Part shown: positions 42,938-51,013 of the stretch, piece by piece
Layout of the letters: each line of letters starts with the position of its first letter
How positions within the stretch are numbered: position 1 is the stretch's first letter
Source: Chelatococcus sambhunathii
GTDB taxonomy: Bacteria; Pseudomonadota; Alphaproteobacteria; Rhizobiales; Beijerinckiaceae
Assembly (NCBI RefSeq): GCF_001418005.1
Contig: NZ_LIOL01000003.1
Location: 248,001 to 312,000, forward strand
Direction: 5' to 3'
DNA: 64,000 nt
The notes under the pieces: generated by a model
Seen by the model: only the letters and a program-made list of their open reading frames with translations
Databases searched by the model: none
Told to the model about the DNA's origin: nothing
Position numbers and translations under genes: made by a program

Positions 42938-43947
42938 GCCGCATGCTGATCCTCGGCGAGGCCGAGCTGCGCCGCATCGTCGCCCTCGACAGGAGCGCCG
43001 TCGACGCGGTGGGGGGGGCCTTCGCCGCGCTCGCGACGAAGGCGGTGGCGATGCCGCCGATCATGCGCATCGATATCCCCGAACACCGCGGGGAGGTGGA
43101 CGTGAAGAGCGCCTACGTGCCCGGTCTCGGCAGCTTCGCCATCAAGGTGAGCCCCGGCTTCTTCGACAATCCGAAGATCGGCCTGCCGAGCCTCAACGGG
43201 CTCATGATGCTCTTCTCCGCCCATACCGGGCTCGTCGAGGCGCTGTTCCTCGACAACGGCTATCTGACCGACGTGCGCACCGCTGCAGCCGGCGCGGTGG
43301 CGGCCACACACCTCGCCCGGCCCGATGCGCGCGTCGCCGCCATCCTCGGCGCCGGCGTGCAGGCGCGCCTGCAGCTCGAGGCGCTGACGCTGGTAAGGCC
43401 GATCGCCGAGGCGCGCATCTGGGCGCGGGACGCGGAGAAGGCGCGCGAGACGGCGGCAGCCATGGCCGACAAGCTCGGCATCGCCGTGACGGCTATGGTG
43501 GATCCCGAGAGCGCCGTGACCGGCGCCGATGTGATCGTCACCACGACGCCGGCCGAGACGCCGATCCTCCAGGCGGCCTGGCTTTGCCCCGGCCAGCATG
43601 TCACGGCCATGGGTTCGGACGCCGAGCACAAGAACGAGATCGACCCGGTGGTCTTCGGCCGGGCCACCTATGTCGCCGACAGCCTGAAGCAGACGCGCCG
43701 GCTCGGCGAACTTCACCATGCCATCACCGCCGGCGTCGTCGCCGACGAGGCGATCTTTGCCGAGCTCGGCGCCGTCGTCGCGGGCCTGGTTCCGGGCCGG
43801 CAGAGCGAGGACGAGATCACTTTGTGCGACCTGACGGGCACGGGCGTGCAGGACACGGCTATCGCCATCCTCGCCCACCGCCGCGCGGTGGAGGCGGATG
43901 CCGGCATGGCCTTCGACACAACGACAGGGACGGGAGCGGACGCGTGA
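42934..43947 (+). CDS. eutC: EutC, ornithine cyclodeaminase/mu-crystallin family
   Basis: The 337-residue protein has the ornithine cyclodeaminase layout: FAIKVSPGFFDN near residue 70, the NAD-binding region AAILGAGVQARLQLEAL (about 131-147) and ADVIVTTTPAETPIL. EutC is the assigned partner of EutA and EutB in turning hydroxyectoine into ectoine. It overlaps eutB at ATGA and its own stop overlaps the GTG start of the ectoine hydrolase gene. Length is normal. Confidence 0.85.
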   Translation: MSRMLILGEAELRRIVALDRSAVDAVGGAFAALATKAVAMPPIMRIDIPEHRGEVDVKSAYVPGLGSFAIKVSPGFFDNPKIGLPSLNGLMMLFSAHTGLVEALFLDNGYLTDVRTAAAGAVAATHLARPDARVAAILGAGVQARLQLEALTLVRPIAEARIWARDAEKARETAAAMADKLGIAVTAMVDPESAVTGADVIVTTTPAETPILQAAWLCPGQHVTAMGSDAEHKNEIDPVVFGRATYVADSLKQTRRLGELHHAITAGVVADEAIFAELGAVVAGLVPGRQSEDEITLCDLTGTGVQDTAIAILAHRRAVEADAGMAFDTTTGTGADA

Positions 43948-45125
43948 GCGCAGCCACACTCAACTTCTCGCGGGAGGAATATGCCGCGCGCCTCGCCAAG
44001 ACGCGGGCGGCGATGGAGAAGGCGGGCATCGATCTCCTGATCGTCACCGACCCGTCCAACATGCACTGGCTGACGGGCTACGACGGCTGGTCCTTCTACG
44101 TGCACCAGTGCGTGCTCGTTGCCGGCGACGGCGAGCCGGTCTGGTACGGCCGCACGCAGGATGCCAATGGCGCCAGGCGCACGGCCTGGATCGGCAATGA
44201 CAACATCCTCGCCTATCCGGACCACTACGTGCAGTCCACCGAGCGGCACCCGATGGATCTGCTGTCCGAGATCATCACCGATCGCGGCTGGGGCAATGCC
44301 GTCGTCGGCGTCGAGATGGACAACTATTATTTCAGCGCCGCTGCCTATGCCTCGCTGCAGAGGCACCTGCCGAACGCGCGCTTCAAGGATGCGACGGCGC
44401 TCGTCAACTGGCAGCGCGCGGTCAAGAGCCCGACCGAGCTCGACTACATGCGCAAGGCCGGCCGCATCGTCGAGAAGATGCATGCGCGCATCCTCGAGGT
44501 CGTGAAGCCCGGCCTGCGCAAGAGCGACCTCGTCGCCGAGATCTACGACGCCGGCATCCGCGGCGCGGACGGCTACGGCGGCGACTATCCCGCCATCGTG
44601 CCGCTCCTGCCCTCGGGCGCCGATGCCTCCGCCCCGCACCTGACCTGGGACGACGCGCCGATGCGCGCGGGCGAGGGCACCTTCTTCGAGATCGCCGGCT
44701 GCTACAGGCGCTATCACTGCCCCCTGTCGCGCACCGTCTTCCTTGGCAAGCCGACTGAGGCCTTCCTCGATGCGGAGAAGGCGACGCTCGAGGGCATGGA
44801 GGCGGGGCTTGCCGCGGCGAAGCCCGGCAACACCTGCGAGGACATCGCCAATGCCTTCTTCGCGGTGCTCCGGCGCTACGGCATCGTCAAGGACAATCGC
44901 ACAGGCTATCCGATCGGCCTCAGCTATCCGCCCGACTGGGGCGAGCGCACCATGAGCCTCAGGCCCGGCGACCGCACGGTGCTGGAACCGGGCATGACCT
45001 TCCACTTCATGACAGGGCTGTGGCTCGATGACATGGGCCTCGAGATCACCGAGAGCATCGTCATCACCGACGACGGCGTCGCGTGCCTGTCGAACGTGCC
45101 GCGCCAGCTCTTCGTCAGGGACTGA
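43944..45125 (+). CDS. doeA: Ectoine hydrolase DoeA (EutD)
   Basis: The 393-residue M24 (creatinase/prolidase-fold) protein starts at a GTG overlapping the eutC stop. The N-terminal domain carries DPSNMHWLTGYDGWSFY (about 33-49) and the C-terminal pita-bread fold LEPGMTFHFMTGLWLDD. The strict aminopeptidase metal ligands are not evident, as in creatinase-like members. DoeA opens the ectoine ring to N-alpha-acetyl-L-2,4-diaminobutyrate. Its neighbours eutC and doeB fix the assignment. Confidence 0.9.
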   Translation: MSAATLNFSREEYAARLAKTRAAMEKAGIDLLIVTDPSNMHWLTGYDGWSFYVHQCVLVAGDGEPVWYGRTQDANGARRTAWIGNDNILAYPDHYVQSTERHPMDLLSEIITDRGWGNAVVGVEMDNYYFSAAAYASLQRHLPNARFKDATALVNWQRAVKSPTELDYMRKAGRIVEKMHARILEVVKPGLRKSDLVAEIYDAGIRGADGYGGDYPAIVPLLPSGADASAPHLTWDDAPMRAGEGTFFEIAGCYRRYHCPLSRTVFLGKPTEAFLDAEKATLEGMEAGLAAAKPGNTCEDIANAFFAVLRRYGIVKDNRTGYPIGLSYPPDWGERTMSLRPGDRTVLEPGMTFHFMTGLWLDDMGLEITESIVITDDGVACLSNVPRQLFVRD

Positions 45126-45137
45126 AGACCCGTGCTC

Positions 45138-46148
45138 ATGAACCCTGCTTCGCGCCCCTCACCGGTCGTGCCGACCGTCGACCTTGCCGCTCCCGGCGTG
45201 CGGCACGGACACCTGCGCCTGCCCTACAGCCGCGACGACAGCGCCTGGGGCTCCGTGATGATTCCGATCACCGTCGTCGTGGGCGGCGAAGGGCCGACGG
45301 CGCTCCTCACCGGCGGCAATCACGGCGACGAATACGAGGGGCCGGCGGCGCTCTTCGACCTCGCGCAGCGCCTCACGCCGGAGGCGGTGAGCGGGCGTGT
45401 CATCATCGTGCCGGCCATGAACTACCCGGCCTTTGCGGCCGGTACGCGCACCTCGCCCATCGACCGCGGCAATCTCAACCGCTCCTTCCCCGGCCGGCCC
45501 GACGGCACGGTCACGGAGAAGATCGCCGACTACTTCACCCGCCATCTCGTGCCGCTCGCCGATATCGTGCTCGATTTCCACTCCGGCGGGCGCACGCTCG
45601 ATTTCGTGCCCTATGCGGCCGCGCACGAACTGCCCGACAAGGCGCAGGAGGCGCGCTGCTTCGCGGCAGTGGCCGCCTTCGGCGCTCCCTATTCGATGCG
45701 CATGCGCGAGATCGACGCGGTCGGCATGTACGACACGACCGTCGAGGAGATGGGGAAGGTCTTCGTCACCACCGAGCTCGGCGGTGGCGGCACCGCGAGC
45801 GCGCGCACCATCGCCATCGCCCGGCGCGGCGTCGCCAACGTGCTGCGGCACGCCGGCATCCTCGCCGGACAGCCCGAGCCGGCCGCGAGCCGCTTCCTGG
45901 ACATGCCGTCGGACGACTGCTTTGTCTTCGCCGAGGAGGCGGGCCTCGTCGCCTTCGCCAGGGACCTCGGCGAGGAGGTTTCGGAAGGGGAGGTGGTCGC
46001 GCTGATCCACCCCATCGCGCGCACCGGGCTCGCCCCCCTCGCGATGCGCGCGAAGCACGGCGGGATCCTCGCCGCGCGGCATTTCCCCGGCCTCGTCAAG
46101 CCGGGCGACTGCCTCTTCGTCACCGCAACGGTCGAGGAGGCGCCCTGA
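45138..46148 (+). CDS. doeB: N-alpha-acetyl-L-2,4-diaminobutyrate deacetylase DoeB (EutE)
   Basis: The 336-residue zinc enzyme belongs to the succinylglutamate desuccinylase/aspartoacylase (M14-like) family: GGNHGDEYEG provides the first His and Glu ligands, FHSGGRTLDF the second His, and a late Glu follows in TTELGGGGT. DoeB removes acetate from the product of DoeA, giving 2,4-diaminobutyrate. The ATG at 45138 is preferred; a GTG at 45132 is in frame. It lies 12 bp after doeA. Confidence 0.88.
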   Translation: MNPASRPSPVVPTVDLAAPGVRHGHLRLPYSRDDSAWGSVMIPITVVVGGEGPTALLTGGNHGDEYEGPAALFDLAQRLTPEAVSGRVIIVPAMNYPAFAAGTRTSPIDRGNLNRSFPGRPDGTVTEKIADYFTRHLVPLADIVLDFHSGGRTLDFVPYAAAHELPDKAQEARCFAAVAAFGAPYSMRMREIDAVGMYDTTVEEMGKVFVTTELGGGGTASARTIAIARRGVANVLRHAGILAGQPEPAASRFLDMPSDDCFVFAEEAGLVAFARDLGEEVSEGEVVALIHPIARTGLAPLAMRAKHGGILAARHFPGLVKPGDCLFVTATVEEAP

Positions 46149-46155
46149 CCCGTTC

Positions 46156-46188
46156 GCCGCCCTGGAGCCGCAAGGGCTTCAGGGCGGC
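46156..46188 (+). promoter_or_regulatory. Strong mRNA hairpin between doeB and ehuB
   Basis: Two 14-nt arms (46156-46169 and 46175-46188) pair completely in RNA with one G-U pair, around a 5-nt loop. No T-run follows. It divides the enzyme genes from the importer genes in one operon and could be a processing or attenuation site that raises ehuB mRNA. Confidence 0.55.
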
Positions 46189-46267
46189 CAAGCCATTTCC
46201 GCCGGCGGCAGCGCCGAAAGCCGAGCCAATCGGCATGCGGATGATTGAAGACCAGAGGAGAAGATCG

Positions 46268-47119
46268 ATGAAACTGTCTCTTGCCACCGGTGCCGCCGCC
46301 GTTGCTCTCGTTCTCGGCCTTGGCACCGCGCAGGCCGCGAGCCTCGATGACATCAAGTCTCAGGGTTACATCCGCGCCGCCACTGCCAACGAGGTGCCCT
46401 ACGGCTACATGACCCCCGACGGCGCCGCCGCCGGCATCGGGCCAGAAGTCGCCATCGCCGTTCTGAAGCGCATGGGCATCACCGAGATCAACTGGACGGT
46501 GACGCCCTTCGGCACCCTCATCCCCGGCCTCAAGGCCAACCGCTATGACTTCGTCGCGGCCGAGCAGAACATCTCGCCCGAGCGCTGCAAGCAGGTGGCC
46601 TTCACGGAGCCGAACTCGAGCTACGGCGAGGGCCTGCTCGTCAAGAAGGGCAACCCCAAGGGCCTGACGACCTACGCCGACATCGCCAAGGACCCGTCGC
46701 TGAAGGTGGCCGTCGTCTCCGGCGCCAACAACATCGACTTCCTGCGTGCCGTCGGCGTCAAGGACGAGCAGGTGGTGTTCATCACGGCCAATGCCGATGC
46801 GCTCGCCACCGTGCAAAGCCGCACCGATGCCTATGCGGCGACCGAGCTCACCGTCGCCAACCTCGCCAAGGGCCAGGGGGCGGTCGAGCAGGTGAAGCCC
46901 TTCACCGACCCGGTCGTCGACAACAAGCCGGTGCGCAACTACGGCGGCTTCGCCTTCCGTCCCGAGGACAAGGATCTTCACGACGCCTTCAACAAGGAGC
47001 TCGTCGCGTTCCGCAAGACGGACGAGTACAAGAAGATCCTCGCCTCCTACGGCCTCAGCGAGGAGAGCATCAAGGCGGCGTCCGAGAAGAACGTCGCCGA
47101 CCTGTGCGCCGGCAAGTGA
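46268..47119 (+). CDS. ehuB: Ectoine/hydroxyectoine ABC transporter binding protein EhuB
   Basis: The 283-residue family-3 binding protein has a Sec signal peptide (1-23, cut after GTAQA). The mature protein reads SLDDIKSQGYIRAATANEVPYGYMTPDG, then GIGPEVAIAVLKRMGI and the late segment KILASYGLSEESIKAA, which matches EhuB of Sinorhizobium. It traps ectoine and hydroxyectoine in the periplasm with high affinity. AGAGGAGA precedes the ATG. It begins the ehuBCDA importer inside the catabolic operon. Confidence 0.9.
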   Translation: MKLSLATGAAAVALVLGLGTAQAASLDDIKSQGYIRAATANEVPYGYMTPDGAAAGIGPEVAIAVLKRMGITEINWTVTPFGTLIPGLKANRYDFVAAEQNISPERCKQVAFTEPNSSYGEGLLVKKGNPKGLTTYADIAKDPSLKVAVVSGANNIDFLRAVGVKDEQVVFITANADALATVQSRTDAYAATELTVANLAKGQGAVEQVKPFTDPVVDNKPVRNYGGFAFRPEDKDLHDAFNKELVAFRKTDEYKKILASYGLSEESIKAASEKNVADLCAGK

Positions 47120-47138
47120 GCCTCGGCTAGAGCGCAGC

Positions 47139-47165
47139 GTCGCGTCCGGGTGGGCCGGACGCGAC
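47139..47165 (+). promoter_or_regulatory. mRNA hairpin between ehuB and ehuC
   Basis: GTCGCGTCCGG (47139-47149) and CCGGACGCGAC (47155-47165) are perfect 11-bp arms with a 5-nt loop, 19 nt after the ehuB stop. No T-run follows. It is the ehu counterpart of the hairpins at 16181 and 29503. Confidence 0.6.
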
Positions 47166-47200
47166 ATTCCCGTCCACGATGTCCGACCGGGAGGGCCGTG

Positions 47201-47866
47201 ATGGACTGGCTCACCTATCTGCCATCCCTGGCGCAGGGCGCCCTCGTGACCGCATGGATCACGCTGGCCTCCATCGCCATCGGGGCGGCGCTCGCCTTTG
47301 CCGCCGGCATCGCCCGCGTCGAGGGCGGGCGCGCCGTCTCGACGCTCGCGCTGTGCTACACCGAGGTGTTTCGCGGCACCTCCCTGCTCGTGCAGCTCTT
47401 CTGGCTCTATTACGCCCTGCCGCTGGTCGGCCTATCCTTCGATCCGGTGACGACGGGCATCGTCGGCCTGTCGCTCCACGTCGGCGCCTATGGCTCGGAG
47501 ATTGTGCGCGGGGCGCTCAGCGCCGTGCCGGTGGCACAGCGCGAGGCAGCGCGTGCGCTCAATTTCGGGCGCGTGCACACGCTTGTGCGCATCTGCCTGC
47601 CGCAGGCCATCGTCGAGATGATGCCGGCCTTCGGCAATCTCGCCATTGAGACGCTGAAGCTCTCCTCGCTCGTTTCGCTCATCTCCATCGCGGACCTGAC
47701 CTTCCGCGCTCAGTCCATCCGCAACATCACCCTCGACAGCGCCACCGTCTACACGCTGACGCTCGTCGGCTACTTCCTGATGTCGCTGGTGCTCATGCTC
47801 GCCATGCGGCTCATCGAGCGGATGGTGCGGCGCGGGGCGGCCTTTCCGAGGGCGGCGCACGCATGA
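47201..47866 (+). CDS. ehuC: Ectoine/hydroxyectoine ABC transporter permease EhuC
   Basis: The 221-residue polar-amino-acid-type permease (HisM/GlnP family) has about four to five membrane helices and the EAA loop VAQREAARALNFGRVHTLVR (about 107-126). The segment YTEVFRGTSLLVQLFWLYYALP is characteristic of the family. GGGAGGG lies before the ATG at 47201. It forms a heteromeric channel with EhuD, whose gene overlaps it by 4 bp. Confidence 0.9.
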   Translation: MDWLTYLPSLAQGALVTAWITLASIAIGAALAFAAGIARVEGGRAVSTLALCYTEVFRGTSLLVQLFWLYYALPLVGLSFDPVTTGIVGLSLHVGAYGSEIVRGALSAVPVAQREAARALNFGRVHTLVRICLPQAIVEMMPAFGNLAIETLKLSSLVSLISIADLTFRAQSIRNITLDSATVYTLTLVGYFLMSLVLMLAMRLIERMVRRGAAFPRAAHA

Positions 47867-48555
47867 TGTACGGTTACGCCTGGGACCTCACGACACCGCT
47901 CACCTATGCGGCGTCCATCCTGCCGATCCTGCTGATCGGCCTCACCGTCACGCTGCAGGCGGCGGCGGCCGGCTTCGCGCTCGCCCTCGTGCTCGGCCTC
48001 GCCTTCGCGCTCCTGCGCCGCAGCCGCATCAAGGCGGTGGCCCTGGCGACGGCCTTCGTCGTCGAGTTCCTGCGCGACACGCCGCTTCTAGTGCAGCTCT
48101 TCTTCCTCTACTACGTGCTGCCCGACTACGGCATCACGCTGCCGGCCTTCCTCACCGGCGTCATCGCGCTCGGCCTGCAATATTCCGCCTATACGTCCGA
48201 GGTCTATCGCGGCGGCATCGAGGCCATCCCGCGCGGGCAATGGGAGGCGGCGACGGCGCTCAACATGACGCGCTGGCAGACCTATCGCGACATCGTCATC
48301 CCGCAGATGGTGCCGCGCATCGTCCCCACGATGGGAAACTACCTCGTCGCCATGCTCAAGGAGACGCCCGTGCTCTCCGTCGTTACCGTGCTCGAGATGC
48401 TCGGCCTCGCCAACATGATCGGCGAGCGCACCTTCGAATATCTCGTGCCCCTGTCGATGGTCGGCATCATCTTCCTTCTGCTTACCCTCATCTGCTCGGC
48501 CGGCATCCATCGACTTGAGAAGGTGCTGCCGAAAGCCGGGATACCGCTGCGATGA
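47863..48555 (+). CDS. ehuD: Ectoine/hydroxyectoine ABC transporter permease EhuD
   Basis: The 230-residue permease is the partner of EhuC. It carries [23 protein letters not shown] (about 66-88) and the EAA loop [20 protein letters not shown] (about 125-144). The start overlaps the ehuC stop, and its own stop overlaps the ehuA start, giving tight coupling across the whole importer. Length and helices are normal for the HisM/GlnP family. Confidence 0.9.
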   Translation: MMYGYAWDLTTPLTYAASILPILLIGLTVTLQAAAAGFALALVLGLAFALLRRSRIKAVALATAFVVEFLRDTPLLVQLFFLYYVLPDYGITLPAFLTGVIALGLQYSAYTSEVYRGGIEAIPRGQWEAATALNMTRWQTYRDIVIPQMVPRIVPTMGNYLVAMLKETPVLSVVTVLEMLGLANMIGERTFEYLVPLSMVGIIFLLLTLICSAGIHRLEKVLPKAGIPLR

Positions 48556-49361
48556 ACAAGGTCCTTGCACAACAGCCGGATGCGGCGAGCGCCGCCGCTA
48601 CTCCCGTCATCGAGTTCCGGGGTGTCACCAAGCGCTTCGGCGCGCTCACCGTGCTCGACGACTTCAACTTCGCCGTCGCGCCGGGCGAGAAGGTGACGCT
48701 CATCGGCCCCTCGGGCTCGGGCAAGTCGACGGTGCTGCGCATTCTCATGACGCTGGAGCCGTTCCAGGAAGGGCAGCTGACGCTCGCCGGCATTCCCTAT
48801 CACGAACCGCACGGCAAGGGCCCCTTCCGCGCCAGCGACCGGCACCTGCACCAGATCCGCAGCCACGTCGGCATGGTGTTCCAGAGCTTCAATCTCTTCC
48901 CGCACATGAGCGTGCTGCGCAACGTCACCGAGGCGCCGGTCGCCGTGCTCGGCCTGTCGCGTGCCGAGGCCGAGTGCCGTGCCATCGACCTGCTGCGCAT
49001 GGTCGGCCTCGCCGACAAGAAGGACCATTATCCCGCTCAGCTCTCCGGCGGGCAGCAGCAGCGCGTCGCGATCGCCCGCGCGCTCGCCATGCGCCCGCGC
49101 GTGCTGCTGTTCGACGAGCCGACCTCGGCGCTCGACCCGCAGCTCGTCGGCGAGGTGCTCGGCGTCATCCGCAACCTCGCCAGCGAGCACGACCTCACCA
49201 TGCTGCTCGTCACGCACGAGATGCGCTTCGCGCGCGAGGTGTCGGACCGGGTCTGCTTCTTCGACAAGGGCCGCATCGTCGAGGAGGGCGAGCCCGAGCG
49301 CATCTTCACGGCCCCGGCCGAGCCGCGCACGCGCGAGTTCCTGCAGTCGGTGCTCGGCTGA
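48552..49361 (+). CDS. ehuA: Ectoine/hydroxyectoine ABC transporter ATPase EhuA
   Basis: The 269-residue polar-amino-acid-type ATPase has Walker [10 protein letters not shown] (about 54-62), Q-loop [13 protein letters not shown], signature LSGGQQQR, Walker [14 protein letters not shown] and H-loop VTHE. It energises uptake through EhuC/EhuD. In other alphaproteobacteria the order is ehuABCD; here ehuA comes last. A 17-bp palindrome follows its stop. Confidence 0.9.
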   Translation: MNKVLAQQPDAASAAATPVIEFRGVTKRFGALTVLDDFNFAVAPGEKVTLIGPSGSGKSTVLRILMTLEPFQEGQLTLAGIPYHEPHGKGPFRASDRHLHQIRSHVGMVFQSFNLFPHMSVLRNVTEAPVAVLGLSRAEAECRAIDLLRMVGLADKKDHYPAQLSGGQQQRVAIARALAMRPRVLLFDEPTSALDPQLVGEVLGVIRNLASEHDLTMLLVTHEMRFAREVSDRVCFFDKGRIVEEGEPERIFTAPAEPRTREFLQSVLG

Positions 49362-49364
49362 GGT

Positions 49365-49381
49365 GGCGAAAATTTTTCGCC
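49365..49381. promoter_or_regulatory. Palindrome after ehuA
   Basis: GGCGAAAA (49365-49372) and TTTTCGCC (49374-49381) form a perfect inverted repeat around one T, 3 bp after the ehuA stop. The AT core and missing loop make it a poor RNA terminator but a good DNA operator shape. It stands 110 bp before the dehydrogenase gene and may belong to an internal promoter. Confidence 0.35.
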
Positions 49382-49490
49382 CTCGGGCCGAAATACCGAA
49401 ACTTCGTCGGCGGCGGGAGGCGAGAAAGGACCAAGTCTCGGCGTCGCCGCGGCTAGCCTCGCGGTGAAGGACTTCGCCGGAGGAGAACCC

Positions 49491-50999
49491 ATGAACGCCC
49501 ATGCCGCGACGGCTCATGCCGAGCAGCACCCCCAGCACCACCCGGGCTATGGCCGCCTGAAGGACCCGCGACTCATGCGCACGCTCGGCTATGTCGACGG
49601 GCGCTGGACGGCGGCGCCCGACGGTGCCGTCTTCGATGTGAACGATCCCGCCGACGGCACGCTCGTCGCCCGTGTTGCGGCGCTCGGGGCCGATGCCGCC
49701 GATGCGGCCGTTGCGGCGGCGCATCGCGCCTTCCCCGCCTGGCGAGCGCTGCTGCCGCAGGAGCGGGCGGCGCGGCTCGGAACCTGGTACGACCTCATCA
49801 TGGCGGCGCGCGAGGACCTCGCCGTCATCATGGTGATGGAGCAGGGCAAGCCTCTCGCCGAGGCCCGCGGCGAGATCGACTATGCCGCCTCCTTCGTCGC
49901 CTGGTATGCGGAAGAGGCCGTGCGGGTGAATGTCGAGGGCGTTACCAGCCATCTGGCCCACGCGGAGATGATGGTGCGGCGCGAGCCGGTCGGCGTCGCC
50001 GCGTTGCTGACGCCGTGGAACTTCCCCTCCGCCATGCTGACGCGCAAGGCGGCCGCAGCGCTCGCCGCCGGCTGCACTGTGGTCGCCCATCCCTCCTCCT
50101 ACACGCCCTTGTCGGCGCTGGCGCTCGCCGAGCTCGGCGAGCGGGCCGGCCTGCCCGGGGGCGTCTTCAACATCGTGACGGGCGATGCGGCCACCATCGC
50201 CGGGCGCTTCTGCGAGGACGAGCGGGTGCGCGCGGTGAGCTTCACCGGCTCGACCGAGATCGGCCGGCCGGTGGCGATGAAGGCCGCCGCCGGCATGAAG
50301 CGGCTGGTGCTGGAACTCGGCGGGCACGCCCCGCTCATCATCTTCGACGACGCCGACCTCGACCGTGCCGTTGCCATCGCGATCGACGCCAAATTCGCCA
50401 CCTCGGGGCAGGACTGCCTCGCCGCCAACCGCATCTATGTCCAGCGCGGCCTCTACGCGGCCTTCTGCGAGCGCTTCGCCGCCCGGGTGAGGACGCTCAA
50501 GGTCGGCCCCGGCCTCGCGTCCGGGACCGATATCGGCCCCCTGATGCATGCGCGCGCGGTCGCCAAGGCCAAGGCACATGTGGACGATGCCGTGCGGCGC
50601 GGGGCGCGCTGCCTCGCGGGCGGGGAGGCGGAGGACGGCACGCTGTTCTTCCAGCCGACAGTGCTCGTCGATGTGCCGGACGAAGCGGCCATCATGCGCG
50701 AGGAGACATTCGCGCCGGTCGCCCCCGTCACGTCCTTCGACGACGAAGCGGAGGTGATCGTCCGGGCGAATGCCAGCGACTATGGCCTTGCCGCCTATGT
50801 GGTGACGCGGGACGGGGCGCGGGCCCTGCGTCTCGGCCGGGCGCTCGACTACGGCATGGTGGCCGTCAACCGCGTCAAGCTTACCGGCCCGCCCGTGCCC
50901 TTCGGCGGTGTCAAGCTCTCCGGTCTCGGCCGCGAGGGCTCGCGCCACGGCCTCGAAGCCTTCACGGATCTCAAATACCTCTGCCTCGACCTTTCTTGA
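49491..50999 (+). CDS. NAD-dependent semialdehyde dehydrogenase of ectoine catabolism (DoeC/Ssd-like)
   Basis: The 502-residue aldehyde dehydrogenase has LTPWNFPSAMLTRKAA, the cofactor motif FTGSTEIG, the catalytic Glu in LELGGHAPL and the catalytic Cys in TSGQDCLAANR. It resembles succinate-semialdehyde dehydrogenases. In ectoine clusters this position is held by Ssd/DoeC, which oxidises aspartate semialdehyde (from diaminobutyrate) to aspartate. GGAGGAGA precedes the ATG at 49491. The histidine-rich N-terminal extension (about residues 8-18) is unusual but need not matter for activity. Confidence 0.85.
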   Translation: MNAHAATAHAEQHPQHHPGYGRLKDPRLMRTLGYVDGRWTAAPDGAVFDVNDPADGTLVARVAALGADAADAAVAAAHRAFPAWRALLPQERAARLGTWYDLIMAAREDLAVIMVMEQGKPLAEARGEIDYAASFVAWYAEEAVRVNVEGVTSHLAHAEMMVRREPVGVAALLTPWNFPSAMLTRKAAAALAAGCTVVAHPSSYTPLSALALAELGERAGLPGGVFNIVTGDAATIAGRFCEDERVRAVSFTGSTEIGRPVAMKAAAGMKRLVLELGGHAPLIIFDDADLDRAVAIAIDAKFATSGQDCLAANRIYVQRGLYAAFCERFAARVRTLKVGPGLASGTDIGPLMHARAVAKAKAHVDDAVRRGARCLAGGEAEDGTLFFQPTVLVDVPDEAAIMREETFAPVAPVTSFDDEAEVIVRANASDYGLAAYVVTRDGARALRLGRALDYGMVAVNRVKLTGPPVPFGGVKLSGLGREGSRHGLEAFTDLKYLCLDLS

Positions 51000-51013
51000 T
51001 CCCGGAGACGACC

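Noticed and set aside
42678-45125. An 815-residue frame suggesting an N-terminal extension of the ectoine hydrolase
   Set aside because: The extension is shadow sequence over eutB and eutC. The hydrolase begins at GTG 43944 overlapping the eutC stop, at the family's usual length.
46156-46188. Intrinsic terminator ending the doe part of the operon
   Set aside because: The stem is strong but no T-run follows and ehuB lacks an obvious promoter of its own, so read-through or processing is more likely.
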